A stretch of 64,000 bases of DNA from UBA5070 sp035913415 (GTDB lineage Bacteria; Fibrobacterota; Fibrobacteria; UBA5070). How positions within the stretch are numbered: the first letter of the stretch is position 1; the number at the start of each line of letters is the position of its first letter. Location of the stretch: contig JAMIIV010000001.1 of NCBI GenBank assembly GCA_035913415.1, positions 1 through 64,000 on the forward strand, given 5' to 3'. This document shows positions 35,831 through 45,347 of the stretch, one piece after another. The position numbers and the translations under genes were made by a program. The notes below the pieces were generated by a model. The model was given only the letters and a program-made list of their open reading frames with translations. It did no database searches and was not told the origin of the DNA.

Positions 35831-36990
35831 AGACCCTGACCTCGCTCCTCATGATCCTGGCCGGTGCCGCCCTGTCCCAGAGTCCTTCCGCGCTCGTGGG
35901 CTGGGGACGCGAAAACACGGGCGTCGATGGCCCCTCCCGGGGCATGGGCGATGCCGGAGCCGCGTTGCGTTCCGACCGTGCCTGGGACCCTTCCTTGACG
36001 GCGCGTTCGGCCTTCGCCACCCTCACGGCCCTGGAAGCCCAGGTCGTGCCGTCCCTCACCTGGATCGAAGACGACCAGACCTCCAACACCATCGGCAACG
36101 TCGAGGTCCCCCGGCTTTCCGTCGGCATTCCCCTCGGGGGATTCGGGCATCTCGGCGCGGGGTATTGGCAGAGATTCAGCCGTTCCTTCGAATACTCGGT
36201 CGAAAACGACACCGGCTACTCCCTCAAGGGTGAAGGCGGTGCGTTCGAGGTGGTGGCGTCCTACGCCTACGCCCTGCCCTTCGAGCAGGTGCGGGGGCTT
36301 GCCTTCGGCGCTTCCTACCACAAGGTGATGGGCCGCGATCGCGTCGTCCAGCAGTACGCCTGGACCGCGCCCGACGAGTACAACGGCGTCGTCCGCAAGG
36401 ATACCCTCGAAACCAGGCGCGACGGCGGTTACTGGACCCTGTCCGGCTACTGGACCCGGGGCGCCTTCGACGTCGGCGCCTGGACCAACCTGCCCGGCGA
36501 GATCGAGCTCACCCGCCATCGCGGCGCCAACGACCAGATCGTGGGGCGCGACTCCGTGCGCACCGTCGACGCTCCCCTGGGCTGGGGGCTCGCGGGCGCC
36601 TGGCGCTTCCTTCCCAAGCAGTCCCTGGTCGCCCGCGTCGCCGCCGACGACTGGACGGAATCCGTCCAGGGCGCCGACGTGCTCTGGAGCTTCGGCGCCG
36701 GATGGCAGTGGAAGGGCGGAGGCGATCGCTACGACGACATCTGGAAGCGTTCGGCCTTCCGCGCGGGCGGACTGGGCTCCGTCGGCGGAGCCGGAGATCG
36801 CTCCACCCTGGCCCTCACCTGCGGTGCGGGACTGCCCATGGGGGACTTCGGAACCTTCGATGTTTCGGCCCAGGCGGGGCGCACAACCACTGCCGCTTCG
36901 GGCGAGGAACTGCGCGATTCCTTCGTGCGGTTGTATGTTTCGTTGACCGGAGCCAATCGTTGGGGACAATCCCAGAGGAAGCGCCGGTAG
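35827..36990 (+). CDS. Predicted outer-membrane beta-barrel protein
   Basis: A 387-residue exported protein. Signal MKTLTSLLMILAGAALSQS precedes GRENTGVDGPSRGMGDAGAALRSDRAWDPSL, a segment like the GxRxxAMGGAxVA...D...NPA start of FadL/PorV barrels. The rest alternates amphipathic strands (GGFGHLGAGYWQRFSRSFEYSV, RGLAFGASYHKVMGRDR, GYWTLSGYWTRGAFDVGAWTNL). Its start GTG 35827 overlaps the previous lipoprotein stop. It ends with a basic tail after the last strand, which is atypical because barrels usually end in Phe. The transport role is unknown. Confidence 0.68.
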   Translation: MKTLTSLLMILAGAALSQSPSALVGWGRENTGVDGPSRGMGDAGAALRSDRAWDPSLTARSAFATLTALEAQVVPSLTWIEDDQTSNTIGNVEVPRLSVGIPLGGFGHLGAGYWQRFSRSFEYSVENDTGYSLKGEGGAFEVVASYAYALPFEQVRGLAFGASYHKVMGRDRVVQQYAWTAPDEYNGVVRKDTLETRRDGGYWTLSGYWTRGAFDVGAWTNLPGEIELTRHRGANDQIVGRDSVRTVDAPLGWGLAGAWRFLPKQSLVARVAADDWTESVQGADVLWSFGAGWQWKGGGDRYDDIWKRSAFRAGGLGSVGGAGDRSTLALTCGAGLPMGDFGTFDVSAQAGRTTTAASGEELRDSFVRLYVSLTGANRWGQSQRKRR

Positions 36991-37014
36991 CCAACCTTCC
37001 GAGAGGAGCGTAGC

Positions 37015-38247
37015 ATGGCATCCCGCGCCAGTTCCCCCGCCCCCAAGTCGTCCTCGAAAACCGCCTCCACGAGCGCTGCTCCTTCCGCTCGGAAGAACGC
37101 ATCCAATGCCTCTCCCTCCCGCGCTCCCGCGCCGAAGGCCGAGGCCGAGGCCGAGGTCGCCTCACCCAAGGGTGGGGCCTCCAAGGCGTCTCCGGCGCCC
37201 AAGGCCGCGCGTCCGACCAAGCCTCCCAAGGTCGCCGCCACCTCCGTGGGCGCTCGCGACGTGCCTCGCCGCAAGTCGTCCAAGGCCACTACGGCCGCCG
37301 CCGGCCGCCGGCCCGCCCTGCTCGAAGGCGAGCTCCCCACCGGGTACGGTCTGGATCGCCTGGTCGCGATCCCCAAGGATCCCGAGTGGACCCACCTCTA
37401 CTGGGAGATCTCCGAAGAGTCGCGTCGGAACCTGTCGTCCTCGGGATCTGACGGATTCCGTCTGCGGGGATTCGACACCACCGGCCTGCTCTTCGACGGC
37501 AACAACGCCCCCGTGGCGCTGGACATCGAGGTCGCCCCCTACGCCCGTTCGTGGTACGTCCGCCTTCCCTACCAGGGACGCGTCTACACCTTCGAGTACG
37601 GTGTCGTGACGCCCACGGGCGAATGGAAGACCGTCGCCCGGTCGCAGCCGGTCGGCTTCGAACCCGGCATGCTCGGGTTCCGTCCGGATTCCGAGGAATG
37701 GGTTTCCATCGCCTCCGAAGAGCTCTTCCGCGCCTCGGCGGGGTTGGGCGAGGGCGAGGGCATTTCCGACCTCATCGCACGCCTTCGGTCGCGCACCGAC
37801 GGTTCGGGCTCCATGGCCGGTGCCGCCTGGCTCACCTCGTGGGGATCGGGCATGGGACGCCTGGAGCTGGCTCCGTCGTCCTGGTCGCCTTCCTCCTTCG
37901 AGATGCAATCGGCCTTCGCGCCTTCCAGTTGGAGCACCACCAGCATCGGCTCGGGGGTTTCGTGGTCGGGTGTGCAGCAGGCCGCCCGCCCGGCGGGTCC
38001 CGGCGGCCGCGCCAAGGACTTCTGGCTCTGGGTGGAAACCGAACTCATCCTCTACGGCGCCACCGAGCCCGACGCCCAGGTGACCCTCATGGGACGCCCC
38101 ATCGCCCTGAATCCCGACGGCACGTTCCGGGTCCATTTCCCGTTCCCCCACGGCACCGAGCTGCACATGGACGTGCGCGCCGTGGATCGGGATGGCGACC
38201 AGGTTCGCGAGGCCAAGCCCGCGGCCCGTCGCTGGACCGAGGACTGA
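37015..38247 (+). CDS. DUF4912 domain protein with long Ala/Ser/Lys-rich N-terminus
   Basis: A 410-residue protein. Residues 1-105 are low-complexity, Ala/Ser/Pro/Lys-rich and probably disordered. DUF4912 follows (LPTGYGLDRLVAIPKDPEWTHLYWEIS, residues about 108-240), continuing to a Ser/Trp-rich middle and a C-terminal beta segment (ATEPDAQVTLMGRPIALNPDGTFRVHFPFP). DUF4912 genes usually sit beside GH57 alpha-glucan branching enzymes, as here, so a scaffold or regulator of glycogen-type metabolism is plausible but unproven. ATG 37015 has a clear ribosome site (GAGAGGAG). It lies two bases before the enzyme gene. Confidence 0.85.
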   Translation: MASRASSPAPKSSSKTASTSAAPSARKNASNASPSRAPAPKAEAEAEVASPKGGASKASPAPKAARPTKPPKVAATSVGARDVPRRKSSKATTAAAGRRPALLEGELPTGYGLDRLVAIPKDPEWTHLYWEISEESRRNLSSSGSDGFRLRGFDTTGLLFDGNNAPVALDIEVAPYARSWYVRLPYQGRVYTFEYGVVTPTGEWKTVARSQPVGFEPGMLGFRPDSEEWVSIASEELFRASAGLGEGEGISDLIARLRSRTDGSGSMAGAAWLTSWGSGMGRLELAPSSWSPSSFEMQSAFAPSSWSTTSIGSGVSWSGVQQAARPAGPGGRAKDFWLWVETELILYGATEPDAQVTLMGRPIALNPDGTFRVHFPFPHGTELHMDVRAVDRDGDQVREAKPAARRWTED

Positions 38248-38248
38248 C

Positions 38249-39832
38249 GTGGCCACAGGTTATCTCGGGCTCTTCCTCCACGCCCACCTCCCCTTCATCC
38301 GGCATCCGGAAAACCAGCGGCACCTCGAGGAAGACTGGCTCTTCGAGGCCATCACCGAGACCTACATCCCTCTCCTTGACGTCTTCAACAGACTGGACAG
38401 CGAGGGGGTTCGGTTCCGGTTGGCCATGTCCATCACTCCGCCTCTGGCGGAGATGCTCGCCGATCCGTTGCTGCGGTCGCGCTACGTCGAGCACCTCGAC
38501 CGGCTGATCGCCCTTTCCGAGAAGGAGCTTTCGCGCACCCAGTTCGTGCCCCAGTTCCACGATCTGGCGCGCATGTACCTCGACAAGTTCACCTGGTGCC
38601 GCCGCTTCTTCGACGACTGGTACGGACGCGATCTCCTCTCCGGATTCCGCCACTACCAGGACACCGGACGGCTGGAAATCGTCACGTGCAACGGCACCCA
38701 CGGTTTCCTGCCTGCCTTGCGCGAGAATCCCCAGACGGTTTCCGCCCAGCTCAAACAGGCGGTCCGTTCGCACAAGAGGCATTTCGGACGCAACCCCAAC
38801 GGGATCTGGCTGGCCGAGTGCGGATACTACGAAGGTCTCGAGGAAGAACTGGCCCGCAACGGCATCGGCTACTTCTTCACCGACACACACGGCATCCTCT
38901 TCGGTTCACCTCCACCGCGTTTCGGCGTCTACGCACCGGTGATCACCCATTCGGGACCGGCTTGTTTCGCCCGCGATCCCGAGACCAGCCGCGCCGTGTG
39001 GTCTGCCGAAACCGGCTACCCTGGTGATCCGGCGTACCGCGAATTCTACCGCGACATCGGCTTCGACCTCGACGAGGAATACCTGCGCGACTTCCAGCAC
39101 ATGCCGGGGCTGCGCACCAACACGGGCATCAAGTACTACCGGATCACGGGCAAAGGCAAGGCCCAGGAGCCCTACAACCCGCGTGCCGCCTTCCAGAAGG
39201 CCAGCCAGCACGCTGCGGAGTTCGTCGACAATCGCCGTCGCCAGGTGGAGCACCTCGCCAAGTTCATGGATCGGCCGCCCCTGATCGTCGCCCCCTACGA
39301 TGCCGAACTGTTCGGGCACTGGTGGTACGAAGGTCCCGAATTCCTGTACTTCGTGTTCAAGAGGCTCCACTTCGACCAGACCGAGATCGAGACCATCCGG
39401 CCCAGCGACTACCTCGAAGCCCATCCGGTGAACCAGAAGCTGCAGCCTGCTTTCAGCACCTGGGGCCACATGGGATATGCGGAAGTCTGGGTGAACGGCA
39501 CGAACGACTGGATCTACCCGCATCTGCACGCCGCCGCCGACCAGATGCGCAACCTGGCCCGCAAGTACCCGGATGCCTGGGGCGACTACCGCCGCGCGCT
39601 CAACCAGATGGCACGCGAGCTGTTCCTGGCACAAAGCTCCGACTGGGCCTTCATCATGCGCACGGGGACCTCGGTCCAGTATGCCGTCCAGCGCACCAAG
39701 GACCACCTGGTCGCGTTCCGTCGGTTGCACGACATCCTAGATGCCGGCGGACAGGTTCCTTTGCAGGAACTGGAAGATCTGGAGCGCCGCGACAACATCT
39801 TCCCGGACGTGGAATACCGGGATTTCCTGTAG
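38249..39832 (+). CDS. GH57 1,4-alpha-glucan branching enzyme (DUF1957-type)
   Basis: A 527-residue GH57 enzyme. The N-terminal LGLFLHAHLPFIRHPE gives the HxH signature; the nucleophile is probably Glu190 in IWLAECGYYEGLE, and the acid/base Asp351 in APYDAELFGHWWYEGPEFL, positions very near those of characterised archaeal and Thermus GH57 branching enzymes. A C-terminal helical region follows (AHPVNQKLQPAFSTWGHMGYAEVWVNGTNDW). It introduces alpha-1,6 branches into alpha-glucans such as glycogen. GTG 38249 follows the previous stop by one base; GAGGA lies upstream. It is co-transcribed with the DUF4912 gene. Confidence 0.93.
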   Translation: MATGYLGLFLHAHLPFIRHPENQRHLEEDWLFEAITETYIPLLDVFNRLDSEGVRFRLAMSITPPLAEMLADPLLRSRYVEHLDRLIALSEKELSRTQFVPQFHDLARMYLDKFTWCRRFFDDWYGRDLLSGFRHYQDTGRLEIVTCNGTHGFLPALRENPQTVSAQLKQAVRSHKRHFGRNPNGIWLAECGYYEGLEEELARNGIGYFFTDTHGILFGSPPPRFGVYAPVITHSGPACFARDPETSRAVWSAETGYPGDPAYREFYRDIGFDLDEEYLRDFQHMPGLRTNTGIKYYRITGKGKAQEPYNPRAAFQKASQHAAEFVDNRRRQVEHLAKFMDRPPLIVAPYDAELFGHWWYEGPEFLYFVFKRLHFDQTEIETIRPSDYLEAHPVNQKLQPAFSTWGHMGYAEVWVNGTNDWIYPHLHAAADQMRNLARKYPDAWGDYRRALNQMARELFLAQSSDWAFIMRTGTSVQYAVQRTKDHLVAFRRLHDILDAGGQVPLQELEDLERRDNIFPDVEYRDFL

Positions 39833-39874
39833 AGTCCAGCCCGGTCGTTCGTTCAGCCCGCAGTAGGGGATCCG

Positions 39875-40483
39875 ATGTCCACCAACGATGAAACCTACCC
39901 GGAGCTTCCCGTCTTCGGGGGCGACGACGACACCCCCGGAGTTCCGGTGGGGCCCTGGAAACGCCGGTCGCTGATGGTGCCCTACCGCAATCCCTGGATC
40001 CAGGTCGAGCACCACGAAGTGCTCGATCCTTCCGGATCGGAGGGGATCTACGGGGTGGTTCGCTACCACCATCGTGCGCTGGGGTGTGTCCCGCTCCATG
40101 ACGATGGCACGGTGACGCTGGTCGGGCAACACCGGTACCCCCTCGACCGTTGGTTCTGGGAAATCCCGGAAGGCGGAGGCCGTCCGGATGCCGACCCGCT
40201 GGAGGAAATGCGACGCGAGCTCGAGGAAGAAACGGGACTGCGCGCCGGGACCTGGATCCCCCTGGGCAACCTGCATCTGTCGAATTCCGTCAGCGACGAA
40301 TGCGCCCACCTGTGGCTGGCCCGCGACCTGCAGCAGGGCCAGGCGCATCCCGAACCGGTCGAGCGGTTGGAACTGAAGCGGATCCCGTTGGCCGAGGCGG
40401 TGCAACAGGCGATGGACGGGACCATCACGGATGCCATGTCGGTCGCGGCGCTGCTGCGTGCCGGGCGCCTGCTGGGGGTATAG
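39875..40483 (+). CDS. Nudix hydrolase (ADP-ribose pyrophosphatase-like)
   Basis: A 202-residue Nudix enzyme. The Nudix box is complete: GGGRPDADPLEEMRRELEEETG, matching GX5EX7REUXEEXGU. The sequence before it, VTLVGQHRYPLDRWFWEIPEGG, is typical of ADP-ribose/sugar-nucleotide pyrophosphatases. The N-terminal 25 residues are acidic and proline-rich and not part of the fold. ATG 39875 is preceded by an AGGGGAT ribosome site. It follows the branching-enzyme gene by 42 bases; hydrolysis of ADP-glucose would fit the neighbourhood, but the substrate is not shown by sequence. It is convergent with the helicase gene. Confidence 0.85.
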   Translation: MSTNDETYPELPVFGGDDDTPGVPVGPWKRRSLMVPYRNPWIQVEHHEVLDPSGSEGIYGVVRYHHRALGCVPLHDDGTVTLVGQHRYPLDRWFWEIPEGGGRPDADPLEEMRRELEEETGLRAGTWIPLGNLHLSNSVSDECAHLWLARDLQQGQAHPEPVERLELKRIPLAEAVQQAMDGTITDAMSVAALLRAGRLLGV

Positions 40484-40572
40484 GACCGGCTGCAGGCGTG
40501 GGGCGCCCGCCGCCTGCGGCGTCACCGATACCGCCCGGGGGAAAATCCGGGCCGTTCCGGCGCTGGCGCGGT

Positions 40573-42123
<1,551 letters not shown>

Positions 42124-42317
42124 GGATGTCCTGGTGTCCGGCCGGCCTTGTCGAGGCACGTCGGACGCGTGGGTGGAAATCCGCTCCGCGACCAATGACG
42201 GCCACAGGGCGAACGTCGCGAGGATGACGATGGACACCGGCGGTAGGGGCGTCGCTCCGGAGCCGTTTTGGCTCCATCCTCTCGGAGGACGCGGACTGGT
42301 ATCCGGGGAGAAAGATA
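42124..42317 (-). promoter_or_regulatory. Long 5' leader of the helicase gene with -10-like box and hairpin
   Basis: A TATCTT box on the minus strand (42312-42317) would give a leader of about 180 bases. The leader contains a perfect GGAGCC-N5-GGCTCC hairpin at 42259-42275. DEAD-box helicase mRNAs often have long autoregulated leaders in other bacteria; a regulatory role here is inference. Confidence 0.3.
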
Positions 42318-42352
42318 CCACTTCTTGCGCGATGTCGACGACACGGCCTGTT

Positions 42353-43228
42353 TCAGGCGGTTCCGGCGGGGGTTCCCCAGCGTTCGTGCCAGTCGTGCAG
42401 ACGCACCAGCGACCGGTAGAGGTCGGGGTGGTGACCCCAGTAGTCGACCGCCCGGTCCAGGCGCTGCAGGCGCGCGGCGATGGATTCGTCGGGCGGGATG
42501 GTGAAGATGTCGGCTTCGGGATCGGTGATGTGTTCGGGTTCGCAGAACTCCGGCGCAGACGTGGCCAGGTACATGCGGCAGGTGGTGGGCCGGTGGGCGT
42601 AGACCGTGCAGGCGCCGTCGCTTCCCAGGAAGGGGCACCGGTTGCCTTCGTCGTAGTAGTGTTCCAGGGCCAGGTCTTCGCGTTCCCCGGTGGTGCGCTT
42701 GGGGTAGGTCTCGTCGCAGAAGGTCTTCCAGCCCTCGAAGTCGTCCACGCGGCTGCGGCACGCGGCGATCAGGGCCTCCAGGTCCGGACGGGTGCGCAGG
42801 TGGTGGTAGAGGTGCGCGATCTCCAGGGCGTGGATGGAGGTGGGGTAGTGGCGGCAGCAGCGGTCGCACCCTCGTCCACACGATACGGGGATCGCGTTGG
42901 TCTGCACGTTGTACGACAGGAATTGTCCATAGGCCTCGAAGAAGTCGCTCTGGGCGCGGGCCATTTCGGCGGACGGCGGGCCTGGGGTGTGCAAGGCGTA
43001 CGAGGCGCGGATGGCCTGCACCAGGGCCTGGTCCATGGCGTCGGAATGGGTCTCGGAGACGTCGTCGCGGCGGGTGGGCAACAATCGCGCGGGGAATTCC
43101 CACTCGAAGGTGGAGGGCAGGCGTTTCCCGCTCCAGGCCACGTCCTCCGCCCGTGCGTGGGGGTGGAGGGCCGAAGGATGGGGCCCCTTGGGTTTGGGGG
43201 CTGCGGACTTGGGATTCCTGGAGGCCAT
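42353..43228 (-). CDS. YkgJ-type Cys-cluster protein (putative zinc/iron-chelating)
   Basis: A 291-residue protein with the cysteine pattern of the YkgJ/CxxCxxxC family: SCGRGCDRCCRHYP near residue 115, CPFLGSDGACTVYAHRPTTCRMYLA about 80 residues later. The Cys cluster is thought to bind Zn or an iron-sulphur centre; members are often annotated flagellin N-methylase-like, although biochemical roles are unclear. The first 60 residues are a basic, proline-rich extension (MASRNPKSAAPKPKGPHP). The start is ATG 43228; TTG 43240 gives four more residues. It lies upstream of, and in line with, the helicase gene but 230 bases apart. Confidence 0.75.
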   Translation of the reverse strand: MASRNPKSAAPKPKGPHPSALHPHARAEDVAWSGKRLPSTFEWEFPARLLPTRRDDVSETHSDAMDQALVQAIRASYALHTPGPPSAEMARAQSDFFEAYGQFLSYNVQTNAIPVSCGRGCDRCCRHYPTSIHALEIAHLYHHLRTRPDLEALIAACRSRVDDFEGWKTFCDETYPKRTTGEREDLALEHYYDEGNRCPFLGSDGACTVYAHRPTTCRMYLATSAPEFCEPEHITDPEADIFTIPPDESIAARLQRLDRAVDYWGHHPDLYRSLVRLHDWHERWGTPAGTA

Positions 43229-43326
43229 GGCGGTTGGCAATTCTAGCTCGGTCGCGGTGATTGTCGATCCCTCAAGTTTCCGTCGTCGGTGGCCGATAGA
43301 GACAACAGGAAAGGGGGGGTGGAGTC

Positions 43327-43491
43327 ATGGACGACGGAAACCTCGAGAACAAGGGCGGCACGGGACGGTGGCGCGAGGATGTGCAGGGGCAGGATTTCCG
43401 CGATTGGCTGCGGAGCATCCACTTCGATGCGGTTCGCCACACCGAGGCGATCCACCGCCGCCAGACCTTTCCCCATTGGGTCCGAGGGTAG
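43327..43491 (+). CDS. Small hypothetical protein (54 residues)
   Basis: ATG 43327 opens a 54-codon frame ending TAG at 43489-43491, in the gap between two annotated genes. A GGGGTGGAG sequence lies six bases upstream as a possible ribosome site. The product (begins MDDGNLENKGGTGRWRE, ends HRRQTFPHWVRG) is charged, with one likely helix FRDWLRSIHFDAVRHTEAI. Third codon positions are G/C-biased. No family is recognised; it could be real or chance. Confidence 0.3.
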   Translation: MDDGNLENKGGTGRWREDVQGQDFRDWLRSIHFDAVRHTEAIHRRQTFPHWVRG

Positions 43492-43563
43492 CGCCTCACG
43501 CGTACGGGGTGCAGTGGGTAGATTTGTCGATCCACCCATTCGATCCCACCGGAGCTGCACGCA

Positions 43564-44043
43564 ATGAACAAACCTGGATTCCTCCTCCTCTGCCTCCTCG
43601 CGGCCACGGCCGCCCGCGCCGAGGAGCGCGATTTCAAGTTCCTCGCCTTCGGTCCGGGCGGACTTTTCAACCAGGACGCATCGGGTGTGGCCTACCACCT
43701 GGCGGCGGGATACTTCCACGAGGCCATGCCCAAGGCGGGCATCCGCGTGCAGGGGCATGGTGATTTCACCGCCGACGCCCTCAATACGGGTGCGTCGTTG
43801 GGGGCCCTGGGCTTTTTCAGTCAGGGCGAGTTCGCTCCCTACGCCGGTGCCGACCTTGGCTGGGGGCTCGCGTACGGCAACGGCTGGTCCAACGGATTCC
43901 TGCTGGGCGGCAGTGCGGGCGTTCAGATGTTCCGCAGCTCGAAAGTCCAGTTGAACGTCGAAGGACGTTCGACGGTGCTGTTCGACACCAACGACGGCGG
44001 CTTCCCGATCACCTTTTCGGGCTCGTTGGGAATCAGCTTCTGA
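43564..44043 (+). CDS. Small outer-membrane beta-barrel protein
   Basis: A 159-residue exported protein. Signal MNKPGFLLLCLLAATAARA is followed by EERDFKFLAFGPGG and about eight short amphipathic strands (GVAYHLAAGYFHE, FAPYAGADLGWGLAYG, SGSLGISF), ending in Phe, the residue recognised by the BAM complex. The size fits an eight-stranded OmpA/OmpX-like barrel. ATG 43564 has GGAG upstream. The stop overlaps a CTG that appears to start the next gene. Confidence 0.7.
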   Translation: MNKPGFLLLCLLAATAARAEERDFKFLAFGPGGLFNQDASGVAYHLAAGYFHEAMPKAGIRVQGHGDFTADALNTGASLGALGFFSQGEFAPYAGADLGWGLAYGNGWSNGFLLGGSAGVQMFRSSKVQLNVEGRSTVLFDTNDGGFPITFSGSLGISF

Positions 44044-45017
44044 GTCCAGGATCCGACGTCCAGAAGGCGGCGCACCTCCTGCATCAGGGGGGATTGGTGG
44101 CCTTTCCCACCGAGACCGTGTACGGCCTTGGTGCCCGCGCCGATCGCGCCGAGGCTGCCGCACGGATCTTCGCCGCCAAAAGGCGTCCTGCGTTCGATCC
44201 CTTGATCGTGCACCTGCCATCCTTGGCCCAGGCTTGTGATTGGGGGCATTTCGATGACCGGGCGCTCCGGTTGGCCCAGGCCTTCTGGCCCGGGCCCCTG
44301 ACGGTCGTGGTTTCGCGCCAGTGGGAGAACGGTCTGCCCCGCATCCCCGATCTGGTCACGTCGGGGTTGGATACGGTGGGGTTGCGTGTGCCCTCGCAGG
44401 CGCTGGCCCTGGAGCTTTTGCACCAGGTGGGATTGCCCATCGCCGCACCCAGTGCCAATCCGTTCGGCTACGTGAGTCCCACGACGGCGGCCCATGTGCG
44501 GGAGGGCCTGGGCGACGCGGTGGATCTGGTCCTGGATGGTGGGCCATGTGCGGTGGGTGTCGAATCGACCATCGTCGATCTGTCCGGTCCGGTCGCGCGC
44601 CTGTTGCGCCCCGGGGGGCTGGCCCGCGAAGCGATCGAGGAGGTGCTCGGGCAGGAGTTGACCTGGGAGGGGTTCGTGCCCCCGGTCAAGACCGAGGCCC
44701 CGGGAATGTTGGAGAGCCACTACGCCCCCCGGGTACCTCTGGAGGCCTTCGAATCGCTCGAGGGGTTGCACCGTCGCGCGCTGGAGCTGGAAGGCGCGTG
44801 TGTGGTCCTCTCTGCTGAAGCACTGCAAGTGCCCTGTCGCGAGAACCGGGTCTTGGGCACCGGGGCGCAGATGGCCGTGGGGTTGTTCGCGGCGCTGCGC
44901 GAGATCGATCGGAGCCATGCCCCTCGTATCCTGGCCCTGATGCCGGATCCCTCAGGACTGGGGCTGGCGGTGCGTGATCGCCTGTTCCGGGCGTCCAGGA
45001 GTCGGATCGCGGGCTGA
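44040..45017 (+). CDS. tsaC: L-threonylcarbamoyladenylate synthase (Sua5/TsaC family)
   Basis: Makes threonylcarbamoyl-AMP for the t6A37 modification of tRNAs. Residues after the start read SPGSDVQKAAHLLHQGGLVAFPTETVYGLGA, the full YrdC-domain opening; RPAFDPLIVHLPS, FWPGPLTVVV, VGLRVPSQALALELL and PIAAPSANPFGYVSPT follow. Then comes the Sua5 linker GMLESHYAPRVPL and a C-terminal Sua5 domain, 325 residues in all, so the Sua5 rather than the short TsaC form. The usual annotation start would be TTG 44094, but that loses the conserved first helix. The frame is intact up to CTG 44040, which overlaps the previous stop as CTGA and is the likely real start. Confidence 0.88.
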   Translation: MSPGSDVQKAAHLLHQGGLVAFPTETVYGLGARADRAEAAARIFAAKRRPAFDPLIVHLPSLAQACDWGHFDDRALRLAQAFWPGPLTVVVSRQWENGLPRIPDLVTSGLDTVGLRVPSQALALELLHQVGLPIAAPSANPFGYVSPTTAAHVREGLGDAVDLVLDGGPCAVGVESTIVDLSGPVARLLRPGGLAREAIEEVLGQELTWEGFVPPVKTEAPGMLESHYAPRVPLEAFESLEGLHRRALELEGACVVLSAEALQVPCRENRVLGTGAQMAVGLFAALREIDRSHAPRILALMPDPSGLGLAVRDRLFRASRSRIAG

Positions 45018-45347
45018 GACCTCGCATCAGGTCCGCTCTGGGGGGCACGAGTGCCCATGACCGTTTCCCTTCGAAAGGTCCGCCGAAATCCTGGATCGCG
45101 CAGAATCCGAAACCTGGCACCGAATCGTTTGCCGCCACAGGGGATTCGAAGACCGGTTCGATCATTCGATGATACCGTCGCTCGAACAACAGTCCGCGGT
45201 AGGCTTGAAGCTCCTCACGAAACACCGGTTCATGGGGAGAATGACAGATCCCGTCGATCATTCGGCGCCTGGGATCGGGGGTTTGAAGCATCGATTGGCT
45301 TGATCCGGGTTTATTGCTCCATCGAGCGGTTGATTCGCAAACCCCAT
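45018..45347 (+). other. 330-base gap between convergent genes, no convincing gene
   Basis: It lies between the Sua5-type gene and the flippase-like gene. It is less GC-rich than its flanks. A minus-strand frame from ATG 45291 remains open, with plausible-looking residues (VFREELQAYRGLLFERRYH), but it runs 330 bases into the antisense of the Sua5-type gene, so I do not call it. A decayed gene is possible. Confidence 0.4.

Noticed and set aside
44094..44099. TTG 44094 or GTG 44097 as start of the Sua5-type enzyme
   Set aside because: This would remove the conserved helix DVQKAAHLLHQGG that precedes VAFPTETVYGLG in the family; the frame is intact to CTG 44040.
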